From Callaeas wilsoni (taxonomy: Eukaryota > Chordata > Aves > Passeriformes > Callaeidae): DNA of 64,000 nucleotides. The translations under genes and the position numbers were made by a program. A model generated the notes under the pieces. That model worked only from the letters and a program-made list of their open reading frames with translations. It had not been told where the DNA came from and searched no databases. Positions 8,821-26,645 of this stretch are shown here, piece by piece (within the stretch, counting starts at the first letter, position 1; every line of letters begins with the position of its first letter). The stretch covers positions 62,001 through 126,000 of the forward strand of contig VWPU01009613.1 in NCBI GenBank assembly GCA_013398955.1. Direction: 5' to 3'.

Positions 8821-11800
8821 ATGCCTCAAAGATTTAAAATTTAAGAAAAAAAAGCCAAACCTAACTAGTTTGTAGAGCAGCTTTGGGTTTAGTCCCTTTA
8901 TTTAGATAGTTTTGCTTATAGTAGTGTAGATTTTTTTATTTCTGATTTTAGTTTAGAAGATCTAAGCCTATTTCTTTATTCCTCTCCTGTGTAAATGTAA
9001 CTTCAGAAGCACTGACAGAAAGCTACGTGCACAAACCTGACAAGTTTGCAGAGTAATTTTGAAGTTTGAATCATTTTAACCCTTGGAGAAGTAGCATTAC
9101 CTGATCCAATGCCAACTGTACACTTGTGTACTGACTGCACTCAGAGGGTTAATTACACAGCACTAGATCAATATGCAATCTGCTCATTTTAAATTATTGT
9201 AGCAAGCTTAGCCAACAGCATGTTCCAGTGCTGAACAGAGGAACTCAGCAGACTTGCCAGACCCGACATGGTCTCTTTTAATCATTTAATTTTCAAACAA
9301 ACAAAAAAAACAGCTTTAAAAAATGACTGTGCCTCAGCTCATCATCTGTCACTCTGAGACCCTCTGCTGCAAGGTGCTGTACAAGTGTCACCTACCGGAA
9401 ACACCACCGATGACAGACCAGCCACCATAGCCTGGTGTACCCCACACTGGGTGTAAGGCTGGCGTAACTTAACACCTGACTGGTATTGCGTGGCTAGATG
9501 ACAGATGTAACTTGGCAGCAAAGCAAAGGCAGGTATAAAAGAAAAAGCACATGTATCTAAATAACACCAGAGGAAATTTCAGGTAAAGTCCTGATCAGTA
9601 TTAAACTGGCCGAGGCACCCAGACCAGCCCTCATTCATTTCACTCTCTGGGTCTTTCACCCACTTATTTCAAGGCTACTCTGGCCCCTCTTTGATGTTGT
9701 GAGTCCCTGCCTCAACCAGCAAAAGTCTCATCTGCATTACAGCCTCCTCTCACCATTGTTATTCCTGCAAAAGCTCCTTAGTGACACCAAACACCCCCTC
9801 TCCAGGAGCCTTTCCCTGTGCCCTCATGGCACGGAAGCATTTTCAGAGCCCCAGAGCTGGAGCAGTCACACCCACGGCGTTGTTCTGCCTGTGCTCTGCT
9901 CTATACATACAGGTTACGGCCAGACCTTACCCCGTGCTTCCAGCTACTGCAGGATAAACTCAGAATATCCACTTGTGATATACTGCACTCAGTTTATACT
10001 GGGCTAACTGAGAAAATTTCATTACTTTTATTCCAAGACACAGAAAAGTTACCTTTAGGCTGCCCCTTTCCAAGACAAAACAGCATGAACAACTTCTGTT
10101 CCATGGCCCCACGGCTCATAACCAATGCCAAAACAAAGTTACTGATACCAAAAAAAGTGTCTTTAGAACTGTCATATGAAGTGTTGCTATTTTGTGTTAA
10201 TACTCTTTTTTAACAGAATGAAGACTTTGCCCTTAAGTTTATCTCAACAAGAATTTTTTCCTAGTTATTTTACAGCAGTTTTCACTCTTCCTGAAATACG
10301 GATTTGAATTCCTGGAATCAGTCTGAATGTAGAAGTCATGGAAGTACCACTTCATTAAAACAAGTAAAACCACTGTATGTATGTAGCAGGGATAAATGTT
10401 TTGCAAGCTTCATTTGTCCAATGACTATCCAGCATTTGTTGTCATTTTTTTACTTCACTGAGTTTATATTTTTTGGCTTTTATGTTCAAAGTATGTTTAT
10501 AGCTTTATAAATAAAGTAATTGCCAGACTGGCTGTTCAAAAGAGGCCACTGGAAGTTATAATGCTATCAAACTCTCAAATAACTATTTCTCAGCATTCAA
10601 GAGGATTCCTGCTTGCTTTTGTTTTTTCCCTTCAGCATTTGTATGTTTGAACAGTTTTTAGAATAACTGCCAGTAACCTTCAATGGGTTAAGACTGAAAT
10701 AGTAAGCCAAGGGTATGAAGAAAATCCTTTTTTCTACAGTTCCTACTGACACCCAGCATTCCCTCTCCCTACCTCAACACTTAATCCCTTTATCCAAGAG
10801 AAGCCTGATCCCTGATCATGCACTGACTTTTAAAAAAAAAAAAAGTTAGGGAAGCACCATACAAGTTAAACAGCAAGAGAAAGTTTAGCAGTGGGAAATC
10901 AGTCTGTCCTGCTTTCTGGAATTTCAGAGTACACAGCCAGTGCCTGTTGCAGCAGCAAGGAGCAGGTTCAACTGAAGCATGGAACACAGGCAGCAGCCAT
11001 ATGACAGCCCAAACTCTCAGCACCTCTGCAGTGTCCTTCTCTACAGCTGAGCACTAGTATTACTGGAGTGGGTAAGACAACTGAGAGATTCAAAAAAGAG
11101 TCTTTTCCTGCTGACATCCCTGCCAGGCAGCTACAGAATTTGAATCTGGCTTAAGTCTGAGTCAGTACTACAGGGGAATTTCAATTAGAGAAAGTAAGTT
11201 GTATGCAATCCTAACAAGACTACTGAGAGTATTAGAAAACTGCCAAAGCTACGCAATGCCTTGAGCACACAGAGCAGCCCTCCCCTACACCTCCACAGGT
11301 GCCTCAGTGCCAACAGCCAAGTGTCACACCCTGGGGCTTCAGCAGAGGCTCCACCACTGCACATTTGACCAGCACAGCTCAGGCTTTGGGGCAGCTGCTC
11401 TCACAGTTACTAAGTTTTATCCCAGGTGTGGTTATGCAGGCACAGCAGAGCTGGAGCAGTGCAGTGAGGAAGATAAACTGTCCTTGTCTCTCCCTCACCC
11501 TAAAGCACACTGAGGCATCGTGCAAGGCGGTGGCTGCTGACAAACACTGAGACTAGCCTCATGACAAGCACCCAAAGGAACTGACACAGGCTTCTGTATT
11601 AGCCACAGCACTGTGAGGGGGAACGAGTGTACTCTGGAACACAGCACACACTGATGGATTTATTTCTTGTGAATATTCAGCTTATGCTGGATTCTTAACT
11701 ACAAACGTAGCCACAGAAATGACATCAGGTTTTCCTCTAGTAGCACTTTTAAACTGAGGTGCATTGTTTGCAATCCAGGCTGCTGGAAAGGCTTCAACAT

Positions 11801-12240
11801 GTCCAAGTATAGCAGTGGAGTATTTTATGCCCACTGACAATGTCTAATACACCCATATAATGCACAGCACTACAAAGGCAGGCCACACAATCTCCTGAGT
11901 AAGCAGATGTGAAGAGCAGCTGTATGCAAGGCACTGGTTTGAATGCTGCTGTAGAGCAAATTCTGAATGCTTTCATAATGGTTGCATCCAAAATTTAGGT
12001 AATCTTGGTAAGCCATCAAAAAATCTCTCTGGATATTTAACCATTACCCAACTTCATCTGAAAGTTGCCCACTGTGTCTGACTAGTACCCTGCATTAGTC
12101 ATTAAAAAAAACAACTCTACATCTGTTTTATTTCAATTAACTGCTGTCTCAGTGCTATTATTTCTACACTCAGTAATAAGTGACAGTAAAATTGTCTAGT
12201 TCCAAATAACTAGAACCATTTGCAAACAAAAGTTTAAAAG
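8821..12240. other. Convergent intergenic region between TCF7 and SKP1
   Basis: This is the gap between the 3' ends of two genes that point at each other. It is mostly AT-rich with no recognisable coding exon. It includes the aataaa at 10510-10515 on the + strand, which might end a longer TCF7 transcript. The short open frames around 9.7-10.2 kb and 11.3-11.5 kb show no known domain. Confidence 0.6.
10510..10515 (+). terminator. Candidate distal poly(A) signal AATAAA
   Basis: A canonical hexamer in tttataaataaagtaattg on the + strand, about 3.4 kb beyond the TCF7 stop. It could end a long 3' UTR form or be fortuitous in AT-rich DNA. Confidence 0.25.
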
Positions 12241-12292
12241 CCCTTTATTAACTCAGAAGTGAAACGCCAGTATTTCAAGTGAGATAAGTATG

Positions 12293-12298
12293 TTTATT
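12293..12298 (-). terminator. Candidate SKP1 poly(A) signal AATAAA
   Basis: The + strand reads tttatt, which is AATAAA on the SKP1 strand, about 1.2 kb after the SKP1 stop. Further copies are at 12244-12249 and 12777-12782. From memory human SKP1 has a 3' UTR of roughly this length, which favours the 12.24-12.30 kb pair. Which site is used cannot be decided from sequence. Confidence 0.45.
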
Positions 12299-13463
12299 AA
12301 GGTTCATTCTACTCTAAGGTTTATACAGAGAATGGAATGCAATACAAGCTAAGAGCACACCTCAAAGATCTACCACACAACCATCCCCTACTCCCTATAA
12401 GGGAACTGTGGGAAAAAAAAAAAAAAAAAAAAATCAGAAAACCAGTTACTGTTTAACTAGTTGCAAGTGGCTTTGTCCAAAGAAGTTAAGCTTGATATTG
12501 CATTAGCTTTGTATGCAATAATTAAGTCTCTACAAGCTGAATTTTCACGTACAGAGGCATAAGATTTCCTGTGGACACATGAAACCATGTTTTCAAGAGC
12601 TACATCACAAGGGTCTTTAAAACTGCCTAAAAACCAGCCACTAATGGCATGCACAGGTCAATAATATTAACTTTGGTAATGTCAGTCATTTTTGGTCAAA
12701 TCTGGATTCCACTTTAAACAGTAACATTTATAAAAACACACCCAACCTGTGCATAAAGCAACACACTTTATTTGCTATCACCTAGAAGCAGGTCTTCAAG
12801 ACATGGCTGAAGTATTCAAATTTAACTGTCAGGAGCTTGTTTAGTTCTAAATCACATTTTCACTAGTCTATAAGGCAAGACTGAAAGGACAAGAAAGTGG
12901 TCAAATATTTAATTATTTTTTTAAAATGCAGGACAAGAACCATCTTGAAAATTATATAGCTTTAAGTAACACTAACTTTTTTCCACAAAGGTTTTGTAAG
13001 AAATCCAGTAATTTTTTTACATGATCTAGTTCCCCAAGACACATTCTGGTTTGTTTTTCTTTCTGAAGTTATCAATACCCTGTAAATACATGTGTTTTGC
13101 TCTTCTTGAGGAAGAAGTCATAGATGTTTTTATTTACAACAGAGTCAATCCCTAGCACTATAACTGGACTTCAGTGGTTTAAAAGTGTAATGAAAATGAT
13201 AACCTTAAGTGCTACTTCCCATACAGAATCCACACTTAGTTCAGTTTTATTCATTGCAAAGTAAAAAGACATCCAATTACACTAGTAAAAACTCAGATTT
13301 AGATCTGTACTCAGAAATAACACTACACATGCAAAGGGAACAACATCCTGCTAACACAACTTCATTTGCTGCTGCATTTGTCTAATATTAACAATTATGA
13401 ACAGGGCAGTGCAACTAGTATTTGGAACAATCCTTACAGTGTTCGAGTGTCAGGCACAATACT
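12299..13463 (-). other. SKP1: SKP1 3' untranslated region (approximate)
   Basis: This AT-rich non-coding sequence follows the SKP1 stop codon up to the candidate poly(A) signals. It includes a run of 21 A at 12413-12433 (T on the SKP1 strand) and another possible poly(A) hexamer at 12777-12782. The boundary is inferred. Confidence 0.5.
12413..12433. repeat. Poly(A) homopolymer, 21 nt
   Basis: An uninterrupted run of A on the + strand, equal to U-rich sequence in the SKP1 3' UTR if the distal poly(A) site is used. It could also be the tail of a very old retroposed fragment, but no body sequence is recognisable beside it. Confidence 0.8.
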
Positions 13464-18898
<5,435 letters not shown>

Positions 18899-19344
18899 CT
18901 ACAAGAGAAGGACGGTTATTTCCACACAATATTCAGCAGACATTACAAGTTCAGCTGACTCAAAGATGTGCATCACCTTTACTTCTGAAATTGTTTCTTC
19001 CCAACAGCAGATAGCCCAATGCCACTTAAGGTGCACTCAGATTATTCACTGCTTCAATCAACAGCCCTAAATTCATTAATCCTCATGCTTAAGAAACAAG
19101 GACTGACTGAAGTCTAACAGTAATTTATGAGCTCTCTTTCTTAATTTGAAAGCATAAAATACACAGATTAGTCAACCGTGCTTTTTTTTCCTTTTCAGTA
19201 CAACACTAGAGCTATCTTTCTCTTGAAACAATTTTCAAGACTTCTAAAACACCACTTGCCTTCAAATCCAAACAACTGCTACTCACTTCGACTGCTCAAA
19301 CAATGTCAGATCTCAAAAGCAGTTTTCAAATGATAGCCTCTGGA

Positions 19345-19450
19345 ACAGAATCATAACACTGAGGTTGGAAGGAATTCCCCAAGCAGAGTCTAGTCCAGCC
19401 TCCCTTGCTCCAAACAGAGTTACACAGACCAAGTTAGTCAGGATCAAAGG
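19345..19450 (-). mobile_element. Probable old CR1 3' fragment
   Basis: The words cagaatcataacactgaggt, ggttggaaggaattc and gtctagtccagcctcccttg resemble the reversed 3' end of avian CR1 elements. Divergence is high and the copy is only about 100 bases, so the family assignment is tentative. Confidence 0.5.
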
Positions 19451-20436
19451 CTTTCCTCCAGAAAAGTGTTTGGTTTTCTGAAGAGATTAAAAATAATAAA
19501 CTCCTACAAGGAAGGCCTTCAGCACTCACTACTGCTCTTGCAAAGCAGGAAGCAAGATAGTACTTCATTAGCATGTGAGATGACCATGCATTTTAACAAA
19601 GTTTCTCAAACAAACTGTAGTAAGACCTACAATAAAGAGGCAGCAGGCTTGAAAGATGTCATTAGCAGAAACACAATCAAGTTTTACAAGAAAGCATAAT
19701 TCCAGATATGTTAACAATTCAAACCCAGAAGTAAAGCACATGGCACAGCAGCCAGGAGATTACAGCTTCTGTCTGAAACTACACATGCAGACTGGGGGGA
19801 GTATCACTACACTGGAGCCAAGCAAAGGACACTATAAACACAACTGCCTGGCCACATAAATTTTATAAATTTGTTCTCAACCAGCTAGTAGGATGCGTTG
19901 TAAGTTCCTTTACCACTCAAAATATTTGTTAGCAGCAAACCATTGCAACAGTTTCCTTTTTTTTTGGTCCTCAAGTTACCTGCTTCAAGATCACTGAAGC
20001 ATGTGTTCGCACAGCCTGCAACTACTGTGAACAGCTCTGAGGACAAAGAATTTCAATCCAATTTCAATTAATTTTCAAATGTTCTTCCCCCACCAAACTT
20101 GCAAGCTTCACACATTAGTTCCTCACAGTAGTATTTGAGATATCAACAGTTAATTAATTGGGCCACTCGCAGTGAACTTGCATTAACTCTTTCTGAAAGC
20201 TCATCAGTGTAGTGTGGCTGAGCCTGACAGCCCTGTGCAAACCCAGGCCAAGGGAGGCTCAGCCAACACGTGTTATTAAGCAGCTCACACCAGCCCCAAG
20301 ACCTCATTGCTTTAATTTCCATTTGGCAGTGAGCAGCCAGTTAATGTTTACACAGCAATGTAACCCTATATGACAGTGCTACTTCTAATTAAGATGGGTG
20401 TTCTGGAGGAACACAGTCATGACTGTTCCAAAGATA

Positions 20437-20478
20437 CAAGTATACATACATACATATATATACACAAATACACGCACA
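20437..20478. repeat. Short (TACA/TA)n microsatellite
   Basis: Alternating pyrimidine-purine words such as acatacatacatatatata occur in the first SKP1 intron. It is about 40 bases long and imperfect. Confidence 0.7.
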
Positions 20479-21526
20479 AAACCAAAATCTGGATTAAAGC
20501 ACAGTTCTGGATTGGAAGTTTGAATGATACTCTGGAAAAAGTGCTGTAGGCACACATTTTAAATTTAATGCATCTGTTCTTGCAGTGACTGCCTGGGAGC
20601 ACTCCAGAATAAACTCAGCTCCATCGCCGGCCTCCGTGTGCCTGGGCTTACATAATGCTGCACAGCAGAGCTGGCCAGGCAGGGATGCTGCTTCAGCCAG
20701 GGCAGCCCCTGCAAGGATATTTCCCTCCTATCACCCAAACCCGCTTCTAACAAGACCTTCAGTTATTGCTGAGGGTCTGAAACAGGTAGAATTAATTTAA
20801 ACTACTGCCTTATCATTGACAACATATCAAAATTTCATTCAAATTTCATTTTTTTTTATACCCCAAAATTCAGTTTCCTAGAAAACAGAAAAAAATAAAG
20901 TAATTTTTAGCAAGCTGCAGTACAGCCCTGGCAAGTGACAGTCCCTGGGCAGCAGCACCACTGGGTGACTAAGCAAACCAGTCCTAAAAGCTTTATTCGA
21001 CAACAGCACAACAGGCTGGGAGCCGGGCTGAAACCAAACCTGAATTACAGCGGTAATTTACATATCTAAGCCGAGCTCAGCCACCTACAGCTGCGCCTCC
21101 CACCGCCATTCCGGGTGGATGCCCGCTGCTTCCCCCTCGCCTCCCGCGTCAGCGCCCGTAACCAGGAGCCAGGTAACGAACTCACACCTGAGGCGCGGCC
21201 GCCCCGGGACACCGGCAGGAAGGGGGAGGCGGGGGGTGGGGGGGAGAAGGCAGGCAGAGCCTCCCGGGGGGGCTTCACTCACCACCTCCCCACACCGCCC
21301 CCGCGGGAGCTTCATTCTCGCACAGCCCGGGAGGGCTCGGCCCCAGTGAAGCCCAGGAGCTCCATCCCTACACGGCCCAGGAGCGCTCATCTCTCCGCCC
21401 GCCGCGGCCCCCGCGATCACCCCACGGCCTCCCGACCCTCCGTCCGTGGCAGGCCGGACCCGCCGCCCCCACACAGCTCCTACTACTGCCTCCGCGCCGC
21501 CCTCCCCCGCCCCGCTCGGGCCTCAC

Positions 21527-21577
21527 CGTGAGGCGGCGGTGACTCCACGAACGGACCGTGAGGAGGCGGTGGCGGCG
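21527..21577 (-). other. SKP1: SKP1 non-coding exon 1 (inferred)
   Basis: On the - strand a good donor (cacg/gtgagg, GT at 21526-21525) follows GC-rich sequence about 2.6 kb upstream of the start-codon exon, which begins right at its splice acceptor. A TATA-like element about 30 bases further up places the start near 21570-21577. The exon is inferred from these signals and from the known non-coding first exon of vertebrate SKP1. Its 5' edge is uncertain. Confidence 0.55.
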
Positions 21578-21600
21578 CTCGGGCCCGACTGCGGCGGCGG

Positions 21601-21607
21601 TCTTATA
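21601..21607 (-). promoter_or_regulatory. TATA-like element of SKP1 promoter
   Basis: The - strand reads cggtataagaccg inside otherwise GC-rich sequence, 25-35 bases upstream of the inferred SKP1 start. TATA-like words are rare inside CpG islands, so the position is suggestive. There is no direct proof of use. Confidence 0.4.
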
Positions 21608-22957
21608 CCGAGCGGGGGAGGGGGGGGGAAGGACCCGCCTCTCGCCGCCTCGCAACGCCCGGGCTGCCCGCCGCGAACGCCTGAGCAAAACGCCGTACGG
21701 CGGCTCCCAAACGGTAAAAACTGATACTCGGGCCGCCTTCCGCGAGGTGCAGAGCGGGGAGCGGAGCCGAAACGAGTTTGAGGGGAAGGAGCGGCCGGTG
21801 GCGGGTTTTTCAGGCAGCGGCGGGGCCGCGCCAGAAGCCGCACAACAGACGGAGGCCAGGGCCCCTCCCCGCCGCCTGAGGCGCCTCCGGGGGCCCGGCC
21901 CGGCCGTGGGGCGGGGGAACGGGCCCGCCCCCTGAGGGCAGCGCGGGGTTCCCGTGACGGCGGAGGGCGCCAGTGTCCGGGGGCTGGCTCGGTGCCTTCC
22001 AGCCGCTCGCGAGCCCGGCTGGCAGGTCGTGTAGTGAAATCGGTCCTTCAGGGTAACCTGGGCTCGCCCCAGAACGCCCACGGTGCGGGTTTTCCTTCAT
22101 GGGGAGAAAGGCCGAGGCCCAGGGGTAAGCGGGGTAAGGCTGCGAGTATCTGTGCAGGCTTCCCGCAGGTAAACACGCTGAAACCCCATCGTCAGAGCTT
22201 GCTCCAGCGGCGGAAGACATTTTAGCCGATAAACAATACTGAACAACTAGCTGGTTTAAAGTTGTTCCAACGACAGACAGCGTTCCTGAAGTGGAAATAC
22301 GTGCGGACCTTCCATGGAGCCGGAAATGGATTTAGCTCTGAGTGGTTCTCACAGAACATCTGCCCTAGATGCCGCCGGGAATTTCACGCAGCTCCGGCTC
22401 AGCCCTTTAAAACATCTCCAGATACCAGCTCTGCAAGCAGCCCCCGGGCCGAGGAACAGAGCAGAGCTGGGCATGCAAACACGGCCCAGGTCTTTGTGTT
22501 AGCACAGCCCCACCTGAGCACTGCGCCCACCACGGGTGACAGCTGAAAGGTCACCAGTGTGTGCTAGAAAGCAACAGGTACTGGGTTTTCAGGAAAAAAA
22601 AAAGGGGGATGTGAAAGGTTTTGCTTTGTGAGGAAGGGCAGGGTGTGACCCCTCACATCGCTGTGAGGTGTCCGGGACACTGTGTTGTGCTGTCACAGCA
22701 CGTGCTCCATGCTCTGCTGCTGAGCCCAGTTTTGTGTGAGCACTCCATGGCAGAATGGCTTTCAAGTAGGCAAGATATTTACACAGTGACAACGCAGGAT
22801 TCTGATCATTTGCTTTTCTTCCAATCCTAAACAAAAATGTTTTTAGAACCGAAAAGGATGTTTTCGCATCACTCCAATGCAGCCACGGCCAGAGTGCCTG
22901 TAAGCACACTGATACCTGCAACAGCACCACACTGCAGAGTACAGCATCATTTATAGC

Positions 22958-23180
22958 CTCAGGCAGCACCAGGGGAGGTTCAGGTTGGACATCAGCAAGG
23001 ATTTCTTCCCTGAAAGGGTTGTCAAGCATTGGCATGGTGGTGGAGTCACCATCCATGGAGATGTTCAAGAAACAACTGGGTGTAGCACTGAGTGCTCTGC
23101 TGTGGTTGACAAGATGGTGATCAATCAAGGGTTGGACTTGGTGATCTTGGAGATGTTTTCCAACCTTAATGATTCTGTGA
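22958..23180 (+). mobile_element. CR1 retroposon 3' fragment
   Basis: The sequence follows the CR1 3' region in forward orientation: ggggaggttcaggttggac, then ggatttcttccctgaaaggg, then gtggtggagtcaccatcc, ending with the variant tail ttccaaccttaatgattctg. It is 5'-truncated, has lost an internal segment relative to the usual CR1 sequence, and carries no intact frame. Confidence 0.88.
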
Positions 23181-23404
23181 TAAGTCAGAGGTTTCCCTTC
23201 CCTTGGGGTCCCAGAGAGTCCCAGCCTGTGCACCCCACACCTTAGTGAACAAATGACAGCCAGACCCACTGGAAAGTGTCTTCTAACGTGAAGAATTTTC
23301 CCAGGATTCAGAATTCCTTAGTTGAGAATCTTGTTTTGCTCATTTCAATAGCCAAGCATTCCTTACTCCCCTCCTTTGCTCCCTTCCATCTGAGAGTAGA
23401 CATA

Positions 23405-23640
23405 GAAACACAGAATGTTAAGGGTTGGAAGAGACCTTAAAGCTTGTCTGGTCCCACCTACCCTGCCATGGGCAGGGACACCTTCCACTAGATCAGGTTG
23501 CTCAGGGCCTTGGCCTTGAGTGTCCAGTCTTGGCCTTGGACACTTCCAGGGGTGGGGCAGCCACAGCTTCTATGGGCAACCTTTGCCAGTATCTATCTCG
23601 CATAACAAGTGAGACTACAATTAGAAAAGTATTTAACATT
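23405..23640 (-). mobile_element. CR1 retroposon 3' fragment, reverse orientation
   Basis: On the + strand it begins agaaacacagaatgttaagg, then gggttggaagagaccttaaa, then gccatgggcagggacacctt and gatcaggttgctcagggcct, the reverse complement of the CR1 3' end. It contains a small internal duplication of the cttggccttg segment near 23508-23540. It lies only about 225 bases from the forward CR1 fragment, so the two form an inverted pair. Confidence 0.88.
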
Positions 23641-26111
23641 AAATACCTTGTTGGTTGGGGCTGATTCTCTGGACAGATGGAAGACTCAAATAGATTCTCA
23701 GCCAGGAAGGACCTCCTAGAGCTCAGCTGATAGCACCGCTGTTCTACATCAAAGCATATCACTTTGAACAGGCTTCTCTATAAATTCCAAACTGTTGAAG
23801 ACGACTGCCTGACTTGTGATGCTTGTTCTAATGGCTTTAGGATGCTGGGCAGCTTGTTAGTTGGAGCAGATTTGAATACATCTCTGTGCAACGTGATCTG
23901 ACTTTGCAGGTGGATCCAGGTCACCTCCATGGTCCCTTCCAGCCTGGATTACTGTCTGCTTCTGTAACTTGTGCTCCCCTGGAACTCTTCCTAACAGCTG
24001 AGTGAGCAGCCAGGAGGGCCAGGTGATGCTTGGCAGCAGACATGGACACTAACAGAAGTTCTCAAAGATCCTGGTATTGATAACCACATTAGCTCTTTGT
24101 TTGCCGTTTAACGGGACCTAATTTTCACTTTTAATTTGTATGTATTTCACACATAGTGTGAAGCCTCCAAACTACATCTAACGTGACTTTTTGATTGTAC
24201 CGGCATCACATTTACCTCTTTCTTCCTCAATCACACCATCTCCAATGCTGAGAACCACATTCAGTACACTAAAAACCACTGCCTTTATTTTCCTTAAATT
24301 ATTATTTTTTGTTTATATTAAAAGTCCTTGGTTTAGAGAGTCAGACAATAACAGAAGGTGGCCTGTGGAAAACATATCTACAAATTCTAAGTTCCCTTTC
24401 CCAGTGTTGCCAAAGACCAAGGTTTCTGATTTGGCTCATGACCAGCAAGCACAAGCTCACAGACTGCAAATCAGGCTCAGCAAAGGGGGGATGGGGTTTG
24501 CTCTCAACACAAGACAAATCTAATGGAATCTAGGAACAGGCAAGAAAGCTAAATTCCATGCTTAATTATAATTGTAGATAAATTTAATTCAAAATTATAC
24601 TGCTAGTGAGCTTTGTACTTGGTACAGCTCTCTACAGCTTTCCAAAGGAGAAAATTCCGTCCTCAGTGGACTTTGAATTCTACTGTTGAATTAGAAGTCT
24701 GGGAAAGTTAAAACAGCAAAAACACCCCACACCCCAAAAAGAGGCAGATGGCTGTCATAGATATGCTATAATCACACGACAGCACCTCCCACTGTGCCCT
24801 ACATATCATACAATGAACCTCCCCAGCCGCTCCAGATGCTTCCCGTTATCTGTTGTGAAAAAGCAGCTGCTGTGGCCGCGATAGCCCAAGTCGTGTGAGT
24901 CAGTCAGGATTAATGGCACAAAACCCCTATTCCTGGCTAACGCTGTGAGGCAAAGAACAAGATTGCTTAAAAAAGGGGTGGCCCGATTTCAATTGTTCTG
25001 CACATAGGTAATGACTGCACTGCAAATAATCCTAAAGCTGAGCATTGCTTCCCTGAGCACAGAGAATCACACCATGTTATCAGCCATGGGTAAATTACAA
25101 TTAAGGGCCTTTGACCACTGAGAACATGGAGGAGGAAGGGAGCAGCTTAACACCAAAGCAAATACCTGAAAAGATTGGAGCAACTGAGTTTGATTTAATG
25201 CTTAATCAGATCCAGAAGAGCTCTGACCTACATACTCACAGCATCCCTGGGCTGCAGGCGCAGCCAGTTGAGCAGCCACACGGCCGCAGGGGAAGAGGGT
25301 TTAACGCACTGAACGGAAGGGAGCAGCCTCCTGGACGCAGCACTGCATCTGCTCCACAGCCTCAGATTCCTTTCCTGGATGTTTCTCTCAGGCAAAAATT
25401 AATGTGGCCCCCACTCTTCAGAGCGTCTCGCATTCCACTTTGACAGAGTAACAGGATTTTTTTTAGCTGCTGGTGATGATTTAGAGACTATGGAGATAAC
25501 ACACTGATTATTTTTCAATACAAATGTGATGTGGGATTGTCAAAGTCTAATGACAATCAGGCTTGAAAGAGCTCAGCTTTGCTCTGTCGACAAGTTGGAA
25601 AAATCCACAGAACTCATCCTGGATTCACTGAACCAGAGACAGCAAGCCAGGGAGGGAGCCAGGTATGACCATGGAATCTGTAAAAGAACCTAATCTACGT
25701 GTAGGGGAGAATGAGACTTACTGCAAAAATCGTCCCTTTTTTCAGGAGTACAAAAGATGAACATTTTTTAAAGCAAGCAACCACATCAACAAGTCTGAAA
25801 ATAATTGAACTGACTGGTTCAGTGTAAAACCAGAAAACAGAATTATTCATGTGAGAGAGATGGTAGAAAGATACTGGTGAGCTCAAAGGCCTGGGCCACT
25901 GTTTTTTAAAGCAGTCTTGCAACAATGCAGCAGCAGAAGAGGAAAGTTCTTGTTCTCAGTACAAGTCGGAAAAAGCTAATTATATAAAAAGCTAGTTATT
26001 GCATTTCCACTTCATCAAAATTTGTATTAAAGGTGTCACTTTTCATGCAAGCTGTACACCAGCAGTGTGAAATGGTGGGTGGCACAGCCTAGCACTTGGG
26101 TGAGAGTCCAG

Positions 26112-26645
26112 GTCACAGAATCAGAGAATCATAGAATGGTTTGGGTTGGCAGGGACCTTCAAGCTCATCCAGTTCCAACCCTCTGCTGTGGACTAGACCA
26201 GATTGCTCAAGGCCCCATCCAATCTGGCCTTGAACACTCCCAGGGATGGGGCAGCCACCGCTTCTCTGGGCAACCTGTGCCAGGGCCTCACCACCCTCAT
26301 AGGCAAGAATTTCTTCCCAACATGCAATCTAGTCCTGCCATCTATCAGTTTAAAGCCATTCCCCCTTGTCCTGTCACTCCAGGCCCTTGTCCCAAGTCCC
26401 TCACCAGTTCTTTTCTTTAGGCACTGAAAGGGGCTCTGAGCCCTCCCTGGAGCCTTCTCTTCTCCAGGTGAACACCCCCAGCTCTCCCAGCCTGGCTCCA
26501 GAGCAGAGGGGCTCCAGCCCACGGAGCATATCCATGGCCTCCTCTGGTCTTGCTCCAGCAGATCCTCATCCTTCTGATGTTGGGGGTCCCAGAGCTGGAC
26601 ACAGCATGGCAGATGAAGACTCTGAGAGCAGAGTAGACAGCAATG
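26112..26645 (-). mobile_element. Longer CR1 fragment, reverse orientation (about 530 bp)
   Basis: This is the longest CR1 copy here. The + strand starts with cagagaatcatagaatggtt and proceeds through typical reversed CR1 sequence, including gatggggcagccaccgcttc, ggcaagaatttcttcccaac, cattcccccttgtcctgtca and ccagagctggacacagcatg. The open frames over it on both strands are remnants with no reverse-transcriptase motif, because a copy this short includes only the very end of ORF2 and the 3' UTR. The left edge is precise; the right edge is approximate. Confidence 0.92.

Larger units (their letters stand above)
18899..21526 (-). other. SKP1: SKP1 first intron
   Basis: This intron of about 2.6 kb runs from the inferred non-coding exon 1 to the start-codon exon. 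It holds a weak CR1-like fragment near 19.35-19.45 kb and a TACA/TATA microsatellite near 20.44-20.48 kb, and its 5' part lies in the CpG island. Open frames near 19.5-19.9 kb have no recognisable product. Confidence 0.7.
21070..22115. promoter_or_regulatory. CpG island, SKP1 promoter
   Basis: About 1 kb is very GC-rich with dense CpG, flanked on both sides by AT-rich DNA. It includes several G-runs (for example ggaggcggggggtgggggg near 21228) and GC boxes such as ggggcggggg near 21909. It lies where the SKP1 transcription start is expected. Open frames across it in all six frames come from base composition. The right half, beyond 21.65 kb, could also start a divergent + strand transcript. 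A donor-like ggggtaagc near 22112 would fit, but this is speculation. Confidence 0.85.

Noticed and set aside
21085..22220. Several 100-240 residue frames across the SKP1 CpG island
   Set aside because: All six frames are open because stop codons are rare in such GC-rich DNA. The peptides are Arg/Pro/Gly/Ala-rich and match nothing known.
23885..23955. Possible further repeat tail (gtcccttccagcctggatta)
   Set aside because: It is reminiscent of the 3' end of CR1-type or LTR elements, but too short and diverged to assign.
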